DNA from: CAVOOW01 sp963697675
GTDB taxonomy: Bacteria > Actinomycetota > Actinomycetes > JACCUZ01
NCBI GenBank assembly: GCA_963697675.1
Contig: CAVOOW010000003.1
Span: 62,001 to 126,000 of the forward strand
DNA length: 64,000 nt
Direction of reading: 5' to 3'
The stretch's first letter is position 1. Each line of letters starts with the position of its first letter. The notes under the pieces are model-generated. The model searched no databases. It saw only the letters and a program-made list of their open reading frames with translations, and was not told the DNA's origin. This document shows, piece after piece, positions 16,511 to 26,000 of the stretch. Made by a program: the position numbers and the translations under genes.

Positions 16511-19360
16511 GTGCCCGGAGAGCTGCGAGCGAGCGCCGTCGTCGGTCGTGGCAACGAGCTGTCCGCTGCGCGCGCCGCCCTCGCCTCCCTGAACCGGGGC
16601 GAGGGCGGCGTGCTGCTGGTGTCCGGTGAGGCCGGTGTCGGCAAGTCGCGTCTGCTCCGGGAGATCACGCAGTACGCGGACGCCGCGCGGGCCACCGTCC
16701 TGGCCGGCGACGCGGTGCCTGGTGGCGGGCCGTTGCGCCCGGTCGCCGAGGCGCTGCTGTCGCGGTGGCGCGGCAGGCCGTTCCCCGAGCAGCGCTCGCT
16801 CCGGTCCTTCCGGCCGGCGCTGGGCCGGCTGTTGCCCTCCTGGGTGGAGGACGACGCACCGCCGCCCGCTGCGGCGATCACGGTGCTGGGCGAAGCCGTG
16901 CTCGAGCTGTTGGCGGCCGACGCCGCCCCATCTCACGTGTTCGTGCTCGAGGACCTGCATTGGGCCGACCCGGAGTCTCTCGCGGTCATCGATCACGTCG
17001 CGGGTGCGGCAGCCCGGTTGCCGGTATTGGTCGTCGCGTCGGTGCGCACCGACGAGCCCGGCGCGGCTGGGGTGCTCGCCCTGCGCCGCCGTGCCGCCGT
17101 CCGCGAGCTGGCTCTGCGCCGGCTGCCGGACGAGATCGCAGCTGACCTGGTCGCGGACTGCGTCTATGGTCCGCCGCTGCCGGACGAGGTCATGCGGTTC
17201 GTCGTCGACCGCGCTGCCGGGCTGCCGCTGTTGGTGGAGGAAGTCCTCACCGGTCTCATCGAGAGCGGGGCGCTGCGTCGGGACGGGTCCGGCTGGACCG
17301 TCGAAAACGACCTGGTCGCCGCGGTGCCCTCGGGGCTGCGCGCCCTTGTGACCTCGCGTCTCGACCGACTTGCGACGCCCGAACGCTCGGTGCTCGAGGC
17401 CGCCGCGGTCGCCGGGGAGACCGTCGACTGGCGGGTGCTGGTGTCCGCGCTGGCAATGGACGACGGCCAGGTGCTGTCGGGGCTGCGCGCCGGGGTCGAT
17501 GCCAACCTGCTGACGACGGCCGGCGCTGCTGCGCGGCCAGGCGAGCTCCGCTGGCGCCACGACCTCACGCGCGCGGCGGTGCTCGAGCTGCTGCTGCCCC
17601 CTGAGCGGGCACGGCTCGCCAAGAAGATTGCCGACGTCCTGGAGGAGCTGCCGTCCTCGTACGGCGACCTGGCGCGCGTCGCTGCCTTGCGTGCGGACTC
17701 CGGCGAGCTGGCTCGCGCCTCCGAGCTGTTCGCCTGCCTTGCTGGCGAGGCCACGGTGCGAGGCGAGCTGGGCAGCGCCGCCGATCTGCTCGACCGCGCG
17801 GCCGCTCTGGGTCAGCCAGAGGCGGTCGCGGCGTTGCAGGTGCGGGTGCTGACGTTGTCCGGTCGTGCTCCCGAGGCTCTCGATCGTGGAGCACCGGCGC
17901 TGCCACGGACGTCCGGAGAGGTGCACGCGACCCTGTGCCTCGAGCTGGCCCGCGCGGCAGTTTCGGTGGCCCGATGGGACGACGCTCTCGCCTTTGTCGA
18001 GCGGTCGGGCCGAGCGGGTGAGCCGGCGGCCGACGCGATTGCCGCAGACGCTCAGTTCGGTGCCGGCGACCTCCGGGCCGCGCGTGCGCTGGCCGAGCTC
18101 GTCGTCGACCATCCGACTGCGACCGCCGAGACGGTGTGCGAGGCCGCCGAGGTCCTCGGCCGGTGCGCCCGTGCGAGCGACTCCGCCGAGGCGGAGTTGT
18201 GGTTTCGCCGGAGCGCACAGGTCGCAGCGGAGCACGGCCTGACGCTGGTGCGGGTGCGCGCACTCCATGCCATCGGCACCACGGAGCTGGCCCGGACCGA
18301 GAGCTCGCCGGCGCTTTCCGAGGCCCGCGAGGTGGCCGAGGCCGCCGGCATGCTCGCCACCGTTGCGTCGATCGACCTGTTGCTCAGCGACGCTGCCCTG
18401 CTCACGCATGGCCCGGCGGCCGGCATCGCGCTGGCGCGTCGGTCCGCCGCGCTCGCCGGACGACTCGGACTCGACGAGCTGCACGCCACAGCGACGTCGC
18501 TGCAAGCCGCTAGCCACGCCTGGGCGGGCGAGCGGATCGCTGCCGAGGCCAGGCTCACAGAGGTGGCCGCCGTCGTGGCCCGAGTGCCGGATCTGAGAGG
18601 AGCCGGCGCCGCCGTACCCGCTGTTCATGCCGTGCTGGCGGGCGACCTGGATCAGGCACGTGACCACCTCGACGAGAGCATCGCGATCCTGTCGCGCAAC
18701 GCCGCAGGGGCACCGCTCTGGATCTGGGGTCTCTGGGCCTGCGTGCGGTCGGTGCTCGGCGACCGTGACGACGAGGCGCGTGCGGCGTTGCTTTCCTCGC
18801 ACGCGGTGGTCCGCGCGGCGAACGCAGCGGCGGCGGTGTACGGCGAAGCGGTTGCTGCCGGCCGCGCCGGGGATGCGTCACGGGCCGTGGACCTGATGGG
18901 CAGGGCGGACGCAATGCTGGAGACGGCGCACTGGTGGCGGCGCCTGCTGCGGCTGCTGGTCTGGCGGGCGGCCGTGGCCGACGGCTGGGGCGAGCCGGTC
19001 ATCGGGCTGCGGGCCGATCTTGCGGTCTTCGAGTCGTCCGGCGACGAGTTGCTGGCGCGCATCAGTCGCGACCTGCTGCGGGAGGCGGGTGTCAGTGTCC
19101 GGCGCAGCCGATCGGGCACCACGGTCGCGCCGCATCTGCGGGCCGTCGGAGTCACCTCACGCGAAGCCGAGGTGCTGGACCTGGTCGCACAGGGCCTGAC
19201 CAATGCCGGGGTGGCAGGCCGACTGTTCCTGTCCACGCGCACGGTCGACCATCACGTCGCGCGACTGCTCGCCAAGACCGGGTCGGCCAACCGCGCGGAG
19301 CTGAGTCGCATCGCCGTGCCGGGAGCCATCAGGACCGCCTCGCCGGATGCCGAAGTATGA
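16511..19360 (+). CDS. LAL-type LuxR transcriptional regulator
   Basis: A 949-residue regulator. Residues about 10-300 form an AAA/NTPase module with Walker A VSGEAGVGKSRLLRE and Walker B-like FVLEDLHWADPESLAV. A long helical repeat region follows. The C-terminus (VTSREAEVLDLVAQGLTNAG, then STRTVDHHVARLL) is a LuxR helix-turn-helix. GTG at 16511 starts just before the conserved VVGRGNEL; much longer frames run back into the glycosyltransferase and were dropped. Tight coupling to that gene suggests it controls a glycosylation pathway in response to a small ligand (inference). The frame is intact for 2.85 kb. Confidence 0.9.
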   Translation: MPGELRASAVVGRGNELSAARAALASLNRGEGGVLLVSGEAGVGKSRLLREITQYADAARATVLAGDAVPGGGPLRPVAEALLSRWRGRPFPEQRSLRSFRPALGRLLPSWVEDDAPPPAAAITVLGEAVLELLAADAAPSHVFVLEDLHWADPESLAVIDHVAGAAARLPVLVVASVRTDEPGAAGVLALRRRAAVRELALRRLPDEIAADLVADCVYGPPLPDEVMRFVVDRAAGLPLLVEEVLTGLIESGALRRDGSGWTVENDLVAAVPSGLRALVTSRLDRLATPERSVLEAAAVAGETVDWRVLVSALAMDDGQVLSGLRAGVDANLLTTAGAAARPGELRWRHDLTRAAVLELLLPPERARLAKKIADVLEELPSSYGDLARVAALRADSGELARASELFACLAGEATVRGELGSAADLLDRAAALGQPEAVAALQVRVLTLSGRAPEALDRGAPALPRTSGEVHATLCLELARAAVSVARWDDALAFVERSGRAGEPAADAIAADAQFGAGDLRAARALAELVVDHPTATAETVCEAAEVLGRCARASDSAEAELWFRRSAQVAAEHGLTLVRVRALHAIGTTELARTESSPALSEAREVAEAAGMLATVASIDLLLSDAALLTHGPAAGIALARRSAALAGRLGLDELHATATSLQAASHAWAGERIAAEARLTEVAAVVARVPDLRGAGAAVPAVHAVLAGDLDQARDHLDESIAILSRNAAGAPLWIWGLWACVRSVLGDRDDEARAALLSSHAVVRAANAAAAVYGEAVAAGRAGDASRAVDLMGRADAMLETAHWWRRLLRLLVWRAAVADGWGEPVIGLRADLAVFESSGDELLARISRDLLREAGVSVRRSRSGTTVAPHLRAVGVTSREAEVLDLVAQGLTNAGVAGRLFLSTRTVDHHVARLLAKTGSANRAELSRIAVPGAIRTASPDAEV

Positions 19361-19492
19361 GATCCACGTCTCTGTTCAGACGGCGGCGGCGTGTCGGCCA
19401 CGGACAGTCGGCGTAGGTTCGCCACGGTGGACTTGCACCGGCACGACTGACAGCCACGCACAGCGGCGCAACACCTGATGGGGTAAACAGCA

Positions 19493-20341
19493 GTGCTCAG
19501 AGAGATGGCGGCTTCTACGAAGCCGCGACCCCGCAGCGTGTTCGGCAAGGTGGTCATCTCGATGGCTGCCTCGCTGCTGTTCTCCTCCGGCCTTGCGCAG
19601 CTGGCGCACCCGTCGTCCCCGGCGGCGCACCCCCGGGCAGCCGCGACCAGCCCGACGTCGCCCCCCGGCCGTGCAGCGATCCCGGCGTCGCCTCCCAGCA
19701 GAGTTGCGAGGCCCTCGCTCCCGACCGGTCGCGACCGCGTCCAGACGCAGGAGCGCATCGAGCACTGCCAGGGCACCGGTCCGCAGGTCTGGCTGACCTT
19801 CGACGACGGCGGCTCTGCTGCGCAGATCGACCGCATCCTCGCCGTGCTGCGTCGAGAGCACGCGCGGGCGATCTTCTTCCCGATCGGCTCCTGGGCGGAC
19901 TCCAACCGCGGCCTGGTGCGCCGCATCGGTCGCGCGGGTCACCTGATCGGCGACCACACCCAGGACCACGTCGACCTCGCGAAGGTCAGCGACACGAAGG
20001 CGGCCGCGCAGATCCAGCAGGGTGCGACCCACGTTGCGGGCTCCGTACCCCTGCTGCGCCCGCCGTTCGGCGCGGGGGCCTACACCGCGCGGCTGGACGG
20101 CCTGGCCACCTCCGCCGGGATGAAGCTGTGCACCTGGACGATGGACACCCGCGACTGGACCGGTTCGTCGGCGGCGACGATCGTCCGGCGGGTGGAACAC
20201 GGCGACGCGATCACCCCGCCGATCCGCGCGGGCGGCGTGATCATCATGCACATGAACGGCGAGCACACCGGTCGTGCGCTGCCCGGCGTCATCCACGCCG
20301 TCCGGGCGCGTGGACTGCATCTGCACGCTCTGCCACGCTGA
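19493..20341 (+). CDS. Exported polysaccharide deacetylase (CE4/NodB)
   Basis: An N-terminal hydrophobic segment (VVISMAASLLFSSGLAQLA) and a Pro/Ala/Ser linker precede a NodB domain. Catalytic motifs: VWLTFDDGG with the base and metal Asp, the metal histidines in GDHTQDHVDL, LLRPPFGAGAYT, WTMDTRDWTG and VIIMHMNGEH. Such enzymes remove N- or O-acetyl groups from peptidoglycan or other polysaccharides at the cell surface. GTG at 19493 is used; ATG at 19505 is a good alternative, preceded by AGAGAG. An acyl-CoA dehydrogenase-like gene follows after 28 nt. Confidence 0.87.
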   Translation: MLREMAASTKPRPRSVFGKVVISMAASLLFSSGLAQLAHPSSPAAHPRAAATSPTSPPGRAAIPASPPSRVARPSLPTGRDRVQTQERIEHCQGTGPQVWLTFDDGGSAAQIDRILAVLRREHARAIFFPIGSWADSNRGLVRRIGRAGHLIGDHTQDHVDLAKVSDTKAAAQIQQGATHVAGSVPLLRPPFGAGAYTARLDGLATSAGMKLCTWTMDTRDWTGSSAATIVRRVEHGDAITPPIRAGGVIIMHMNGEHTGRALPGVIHAVRARGLHLHALPR

Positions 20342-20369
20342 GACCTGTGTCGGCCAAGGATCTCCGCCG

Positions 20370-21359
20370 GTGACCGCCGACGACGTGCTGGCAACGGCCC
20401 GCGGCCTCGCCGACGAGGTGCTCTTCCCGGCCGCGCTCGAGGTCGACACCGCGGAACTCCTGCCGCGCAGCCACCTCGACACCCTCGCTGCCAACGGGCT
20501 CTACGGGCTGCTGGGACCGACCGATGCCGGTGGCCTCGGCCTCGACGGGACGACCGTTCCCCGTGTCGTGGAGTCGCTCGCTGGCGGCTGTCTGACCACA
20601 GCATTCGTGCTGATGCAGCACGTGGGGGTAGTCCGGCAGATCGCCCAGACGTCCGGGGCGGTGCGCGACGAGTGGCTGGGACCGCTGTGCCGCGGTGACC
20701 GGCGCTCGGGTGTCGCCATCGCCGGTATCAGGCCGGGCACCAACCCACTGCGCGCGCGACCGTCGACGTACGGCTGGACATTGCAAGGCTCCGTCCCGTG
20801 GGTCACCGGCTGGGGACGGGTCGACGTCGTGCACGTGGCCGCGCTCGACGACGACGGCGACGTCGTGTGGCTGCTGGTGGACGCCAGCCGGGCGCCATCG
20901 CTGCGCGTCGAGCGGCAGCGCCTCGTCGCGTGCGACGCGAGCGGCACGGTGACCGTCTCGTTCGAGGGCCACGAGGTGGCGGGGGAGCGCACCACGATGC
21001 GCATGTCGTATGTCGACTGGCAGCGCGCCGACGTCGAGGGCTTGCGCGGCAACGGCTCGCTCGCCCTGGGTGTAGCCGGTCGCTGCGCATCGCTGCTCGA
21101 GTCGGACCAGTTGCCTGCCCAGGTCGATCAGGCGCGTGCGGCGCTCGACGCGGCTGGCCCTGAGGACATGTCGGGCGCACGGGCCGCCGCCTCCGAGCTG
21201 TGCTGGCGCGCCGCGGCCCAGCTCGTCGTGGCCACCGGAGGCCGCGCGGTGCTGATGGACCAGCACGCGCAGCGGCTGGCCCGCGAGGCGCTGTTCCTGA
21301 TGGTGTTCGGCACCCGCCCGCCGATCAAGGCCGACCTCCTCCGCCGCCTGACGTCGTGA
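20370..21359 (+). CDS. Acyl-CoA dehydrogenase-like flavoprotein
   Basis: A 329-residue protein with the order of an acyl-CoA dehydrogenase: a helical N-terminal domain (LATARGLADEVLFPAALEVD, LAANGLYGLLGP), a middle beta domain (VAIAGIRPGTNPLRARPSTY, WTLQGSVPWVTGWGRVDVV) and a shortened helical end (RLAREALFLMVFG). It lacks the long C-terminus and obvious catalytic glutamate of classical members and is closer to short actinobacterial homologues. It should bind FAD; the substrate is unknown. The GTG start is 28 nt after the deacetylase stop. Confidence 0.75.
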   Translation: MTADDVLATARGLADEVLFPAALEVDTAELLPRSHLDTLAANGLYGLLGPTDAGGLGLDGTTVPRVVESLAGGCLTTAFVLMQHVGVVRQIAQTSGAVRDEWLGPLCRGDRRSGVAIAGIRPGTNPLRARPSTYGWTLQGSVPWVTGWGRVDVVHVAALDDDGDVVWLLVDASRAPSLRVERQRLVACDASGTVTVSFEGHEVAGERTTMRMSYVDWQRADVEGLRGNGSLALGVAGRCASLLESDQLPAQVDQARAALDAAGPEDMSGARAAASELCWRAAAQLVVATGGRAVLMDQHAQRLAREALFLMVFGTRPPIKADLLRRLTS

Positions 21360-21385
21360 AGCCCACCACCCCCTCACTACTTTTC

Positions 21386-21462
21386 AAATCGATCATGCAG
21401 TAGTTGGAACCCGTGGGTATCGCCGCAGGTCAGCGCCTCGCAATTCGAAGTCGATCATGCAG
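21386..21462 (-). repeat. TGCATGATCGA repeat cluster A (2 cores)
   Basis: Reverse-oriented cores AAATCGATCATGCAGTA (21386-21402) and AAGTCGATCATGCAG (21448-21462), with their starts 62 bp apart. The spacer contains GCAGGTCAGCGCCTC (21425-21439), the spacer motif found in other clusters. The cluster lies between the acyl-CoA dehydrogenase-like gene and the NERD-Excalibur gene. Confidence 0.85.
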
Positions 21463-21596
21463 GACCTGTACGCCATCGCCGGCTCCCTGCACGTCGCCGC
21501 ATGCTCCCGGCCCACACCGACCGGGACCGATCCTCAAGACGCCGGACCCCGCACCCGAGATATGGGTGAGGACTAAGAGGTCAAACGGGAGACGAC

Positions 21597-22749
21597 ATGG
21601 AACCGGGGGAATCCGCCGAGCAGCAGGGCACCCGGATGCGCAAGCGCGCGGAGGACCACCGAGCCCAGGCGGCCGAAAGCACCCGCCGCGCCGACGCAAC
21701 CGATCACCAGGCCGACCTCTGGGAACGCGGCCAGGTCGGTGAGCAGACCGTCGGCGCCGCGCTGGAACGTCTCCGCGAACTCGGATACGACGTCTTGCAC
21801 GACGTGCGCTGGCCCGGCCGTCGCCGCGCGAACATCGACCACGTCGCCATCGGGCCGGCCGGCATCCTGGTTGTCGACGCGAAGAACTGGTCAGGTGCGG
21901 TGACGACACACCGCGGGCGACTGCGCCAGAACGGCCATCCCCGCGACAAGGAGCTCGAGGGCGTTGTCCGGGCCGGCGTGGACGTCGCTGCGCTGTTGCC
22001 TCCAGCTTCCGTACCGCGGGTGATCCCGGTGCTGTGCCTGGCCGGCGAGCATGAGGTCGCACCAACCCTGTGTGCCGAGGTCACCGTCGTCGACGTCAGC
22101 CGGCTGACCGACTGGGTGTCCGGACTCCCTCTCCGACTGACGCCCGCTGAGGTCCTCGACCTGACTGGCGTGCTCCGCCGCGGCCTGCCTCCGTCGAGCA
22201 GCCCGATGCCCCGGCAGATCATGCAGCGCCGAAAAACTCAACCCGTTGAACGAGTTGTCGCCACTCCTGACAAGGAGCCGCCTGCTCCGCTGCCGATTGC
22301 GCCGCTGCCGGTTGCGCCAGTGCCAGTCGCGCCGTTGCCGGTCGCGCCGGTGGAGTGGTCGATCGCTTCGAAGAAGACGATGGGCGCACGGTCACGGGTC
22401 TTCGCAAAGATCGCGCTGCTGCTGGGCGCCCTGCTGGTGTTGCCCGCAGTCGCCTTCTGGTGGTCCTCGAACGGATCCGAGGTCGTGACCTCGATCTTTC
22501 CGGCGGCGGCGCCGACCGTCGCGGTCGCAGTGCGCCCCGGTTGTTCCGGCCTTCGGCAGTTGCCGCGCGCTTCGGGCCGGCCATCCGGGCGGCATCGCGA
22601 GTCCGGGTGCGAAGAACACGGGTCGAAAGCTTCGTCGGGCCGTGGTCGTCACGACGAGTCAATCGCTGTACGCCGCGAACGCGCGCCTCGACAGCGATCG
22701 TGACCGCATTGCGTGCGAGGTCGTGCGCAAGCGACACCACAAGTCCTAA
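21597..22749 (+). CDS. NERD-TM-Excalibur protein, frameshifted
   Basis: About 383 residues after one repair. A coiled N-terminus leads to a NERD domain (residues about 45-160; VRWPGRRRANIDHVAIGPAG, ILVVDAKNWSG). A Pro/Val/Ala-rich linker and one membrane helix (FAKIALLLGALLVLPAVAFWW) follow. In the current frame the rest is nonsense. In the +1 frame, entered at about 22525-22540, it reads FGSCRALRAGHPGGIASPGA and ends LYAANARLDSDRDRIACEVV, an Excalibur domain with a DxDxDG-like calcium loop. A cytoplasmic nuclease-like domain joined to an extracellular Excalibur domain is unusual. Repeat clusters lie on both sides. Confidence 0.78.
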
Positions 22750-22759
22750 GCCCCAAGTC

Positions 22760-22841
22760 CTGCATGATCGACTTTGAAGTTGTGTGGCTGACGTGCCGCG
22801 CAGGGCGAACGGGGTCTTGCCAAGTCCTGCATGATCGACTT
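22760..22841 (+). repeat. TGCATGATCGA repeat cluster B (2 cores)
   Basis: Forward cores CTGCATGATCGACTT at 22760-22774 and 22827-22841, 67 bp apart, begin 11 nt after the stop of the NERD-Excalibur gene. Orientation is opposite to cluster A, so the gene is enclosed by inverted clusters. Confidence 0.85.
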
Positions 22842-23005
22842 TGACCTGGGGGAGTGACGCGCGAGCGGATGCGGGCTCATATCGGGGTATTAGGGGCACA
22901 TTGCCAACTAGATGGCCCATCCAGGTGAGAGTTCGGCCAACCGCCGCTAGATTGCCATCGCGGCCCCGGGGGCGAGGTCCGCGTGTGGCCGGCTGGGGGG
23001 TTTCT

Positions 23006-26000
23006 GTGAAGCGAGTTCGTGCTGCTGTTGTCGCGGCTACGTGCATGGTCGGTGGGCTGCTGGTCTCGATAGCGCCACCTGTCAATGCTGACATCAATTC
23101 CTCGCCGGGAACGGTGGCGGAACGTCCGCGCGACGCTGCCATCCATGCCGTCGACGGCGAGGTGCGGACGATCGCCCAGGTCGGCACCCGCGTCGTCATG
23201 GGTGGGAACTTCACCAAGGTCGGACCGGTGACCCGAGGCGCTGTCGGCGTGGTGGACACCGCGCGCAAGACGTTCTTCCAGCCGGGAGACCCCGGCTTCC
23301 CCGGACGTCAACGGTGTCGTCACCGCGGTCGCGTCGGATGGCGCCGGTGGCTGGTACTTCGGTGGCACCTTCACCTCAGTCGGCGGTCCTACGCCGCGCA
23401 CGAACCTGGCCCAGGTCGACTCCAGCGGCGCGGTCACGTCCTTCGCGCCGGAGCCGAACGCCCCGGTCACCGCGCTGCTGTCCCGCGCCGGCGGCGGCGT
23501 GTACGTCGGCGGCAGCTTCACCGCCATGGGCAGCAGGAGCCGCCACCGGGCTGGCCGCCTTCGACTCGACCGGCGCCGTGTCGTGGAACGGCGGCGGTCA
23601 CTGGCGGCGCGGTGCGCTCGCTCGCCACCGACGGCACCCGCGTCTTCCTCGGCGGCGACTTCAACAAGGTCGGTACGCCCACGTCACCCGACAGCGTCTC
23701 GCTGCCGTGAACGGCGCCGACCGGTGCCCTCGACACGGTGTTCCTGCCCGGCATCGCGAACCTCGCGGTCAACGACATGGTCGTGCAGGGCTCGTGCGCT
23801 GCTTCTCTAGCCGGTGACTTCACCAAGGTGAACGCGATCACGCACAACCGGCTGGCCCGGGTGGACAGCACGACCGGCGCGCTGGACGCGACATTCAACC
23901 CGAGCATCAACAACTCCGTGCGCGACATCGAGCTCGACGCGGCGAACCAACACGGTGTACGTCGCCGGCCGCTTCTCCAGCGCGGGAGGCGCGACCCGAG
24001 CCAAGCTGGCCGGCATCAACCTGACGACGGGCGCCGCGACCGCGCTCTGAGTCTGACCAACATCACCGGCGACCTCGCGGCCGTGACGCTGGACGGGGCT
24101 GGTGGGCTCTACGTCGGCGGCTCCATGCAGTTCACGCCGGAGAAGGGCAACCCGCCGGCCCTCGCGCAGGTCAACGATCTCGACAAGCGTCGCAACCGAG
24201 GTCGTGCCCTACTACGAGACGCCTCGCTCGTTGGCCCGCACGCCGGTCACCGGCGCCAGCGGTCCCCTCGTGCTGGTCCGCTCCGGCGGAAACCTCTTGG
24301 TGGCAGGCGACTTCTCCGACTACGGCATCACCACCCGCCACGGGCTGGCGGCCTACGAGCTCGCCACCGGCGCCCTCGTCTCCGGGTTCGACCCCAACCC
24401 CGACGGGCAGGTCAACACCGTCAAGGCCTCGGCCGACAACCTGGCTGTCTTCGTCGGCGGCGAGTTCCTCAACATCGGCGGCCAGCCACACAACCGGCTG
24501 GTCAAGCTGGACATCGGCAGCGGAGTGCCGGACACCACGGCTTCGTCGCGGACGCGAACTCCTACGTCAAGGACATGGCAGGTCCATCCCGGACGGGACA
24601 ACCCTCTACGTCGGCGGCAACTTCGACGTGTTCAACGGAGTCCCCAACCCGCGACTGGTCGCGGTCGACGCCGCACACCGGGGCATTGCAGGCCAACTTC
24701 TCGATGCCCTTGACCGAGCCGACCAACGACGACAAGCGAGGGCGGCCTGCGGGCCATGGCGCTGTCTGCCTGACTCGACTCGACTCATGGTCATCGGCAA
24801 CTTCCGCAAGATCGCAGGTGTCGACCGGCCACTGGTGGCGCAGATCGACCTGACCGGGCCGCAGGCCACGGTGACCGACTGGCGCACCGACCTCTACGAC
24901 CAGCCTTGCGCGCGCAGCGGCAAGGTCGGCTTCATGCGCGACGTCGACATCTCGCCTGACGGCACCAAGGTCTACATCGTGAGCGCCGGGCCACTTCTAC
25001 TACCCGGCGTGCGACACGGCCAACTCCTTCCCGATGGTCAGCCCCGGCCCCGGCGTCAACATGCAGCCGCTGTGGTCGAAGAAGATCGGCGACACCATGG
25101 AGGCGGTGGCGGCCAACACCGACACGGTCTACATCAGCGGGCACTTCCGCTATCTCGAGACCGAGACGAAGACCCAGCCGCACTTCCAGATCGCCGCGCT
25201 CGACCCCAACACCGGAGAAGGGCTGAACTGGACGCCCAACGCCGGCGGCTTCCGCGGCGTCCTCGACCTCGAGCTGGAGCCAGCCGGGCTGTTCGCCAGC
25301 AGTGACGGCGACGCGTTCGGCGTGGTCAGCCACGGGCGCAACGCATTCTGGCCGACGCCCAGCCCCGGCATCGAGGTCCGGAAGACGGCGAACAAGCCGT
25401 GGGTCCTCACCCCCAGCGGGCTGGTCACCTACACGGTGCGGGTGCAGAACACGTTCGCCGACCGCGCGGTCACGCTCAACGCGCTGAGCGACACCCGGCT
25501 CGGGTCGCTCGCCGGCGCAGGCACCTGCGCGCTGCCCCAGTCCATCCCGATCGGTGGGACGTACAGCTGCCAGGTGTCGGAGACGATTGCCGGCGCTGCC
25601 TCCACTGACGTCTCGGGCACCGTCACCGCGACGGCCACTCCCGCGACAGGGCTCCGGACGTCAGCGACACCGACACGTCGACAGTGCAGATCCTCGCTTC
25701 CGCGCCGGTGTTCCGCGCCCGCGTCGTCGTCGGTCCCGGTCAGGTCGTGTTCCCCGGCGAGACCGTCCGGTTCAGCGTCACCCTGATGAACCTCGACCTC
25801 GAGCGCTCGGCGACACTGAACAGCCTGACCAGTCCGCAGTTCCCCGCCCCCGCGAACGACTTGTCCGGCGAGTGCGGGCTGCCGATGACCCTCGGGCCCA
25901 ACAAGATCAAGTACTGCCACATCGACCGGCTCGTCGGTGGCCCGGTGGGTTCCAAACCAGCGTTCTCCTTCACTGGGTCGGCGACTTACACCACCGGGCA

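Noticed and set aside
16493..18802. A 769-residue reverse-strand open frame across the LAL regulator
   Set aside because: It is fully antisense to a gene with intact Walker and LuxR motifs and shows no domain pattern of its own.
22214..22228. Another ATCATGCAG match inside the NERD-Excalibur gene
   Set aside because: It shares only the short ATCATGCAG stretch, lacks the CGA part and the spacer motif, and is in coding sequence; judged chance.
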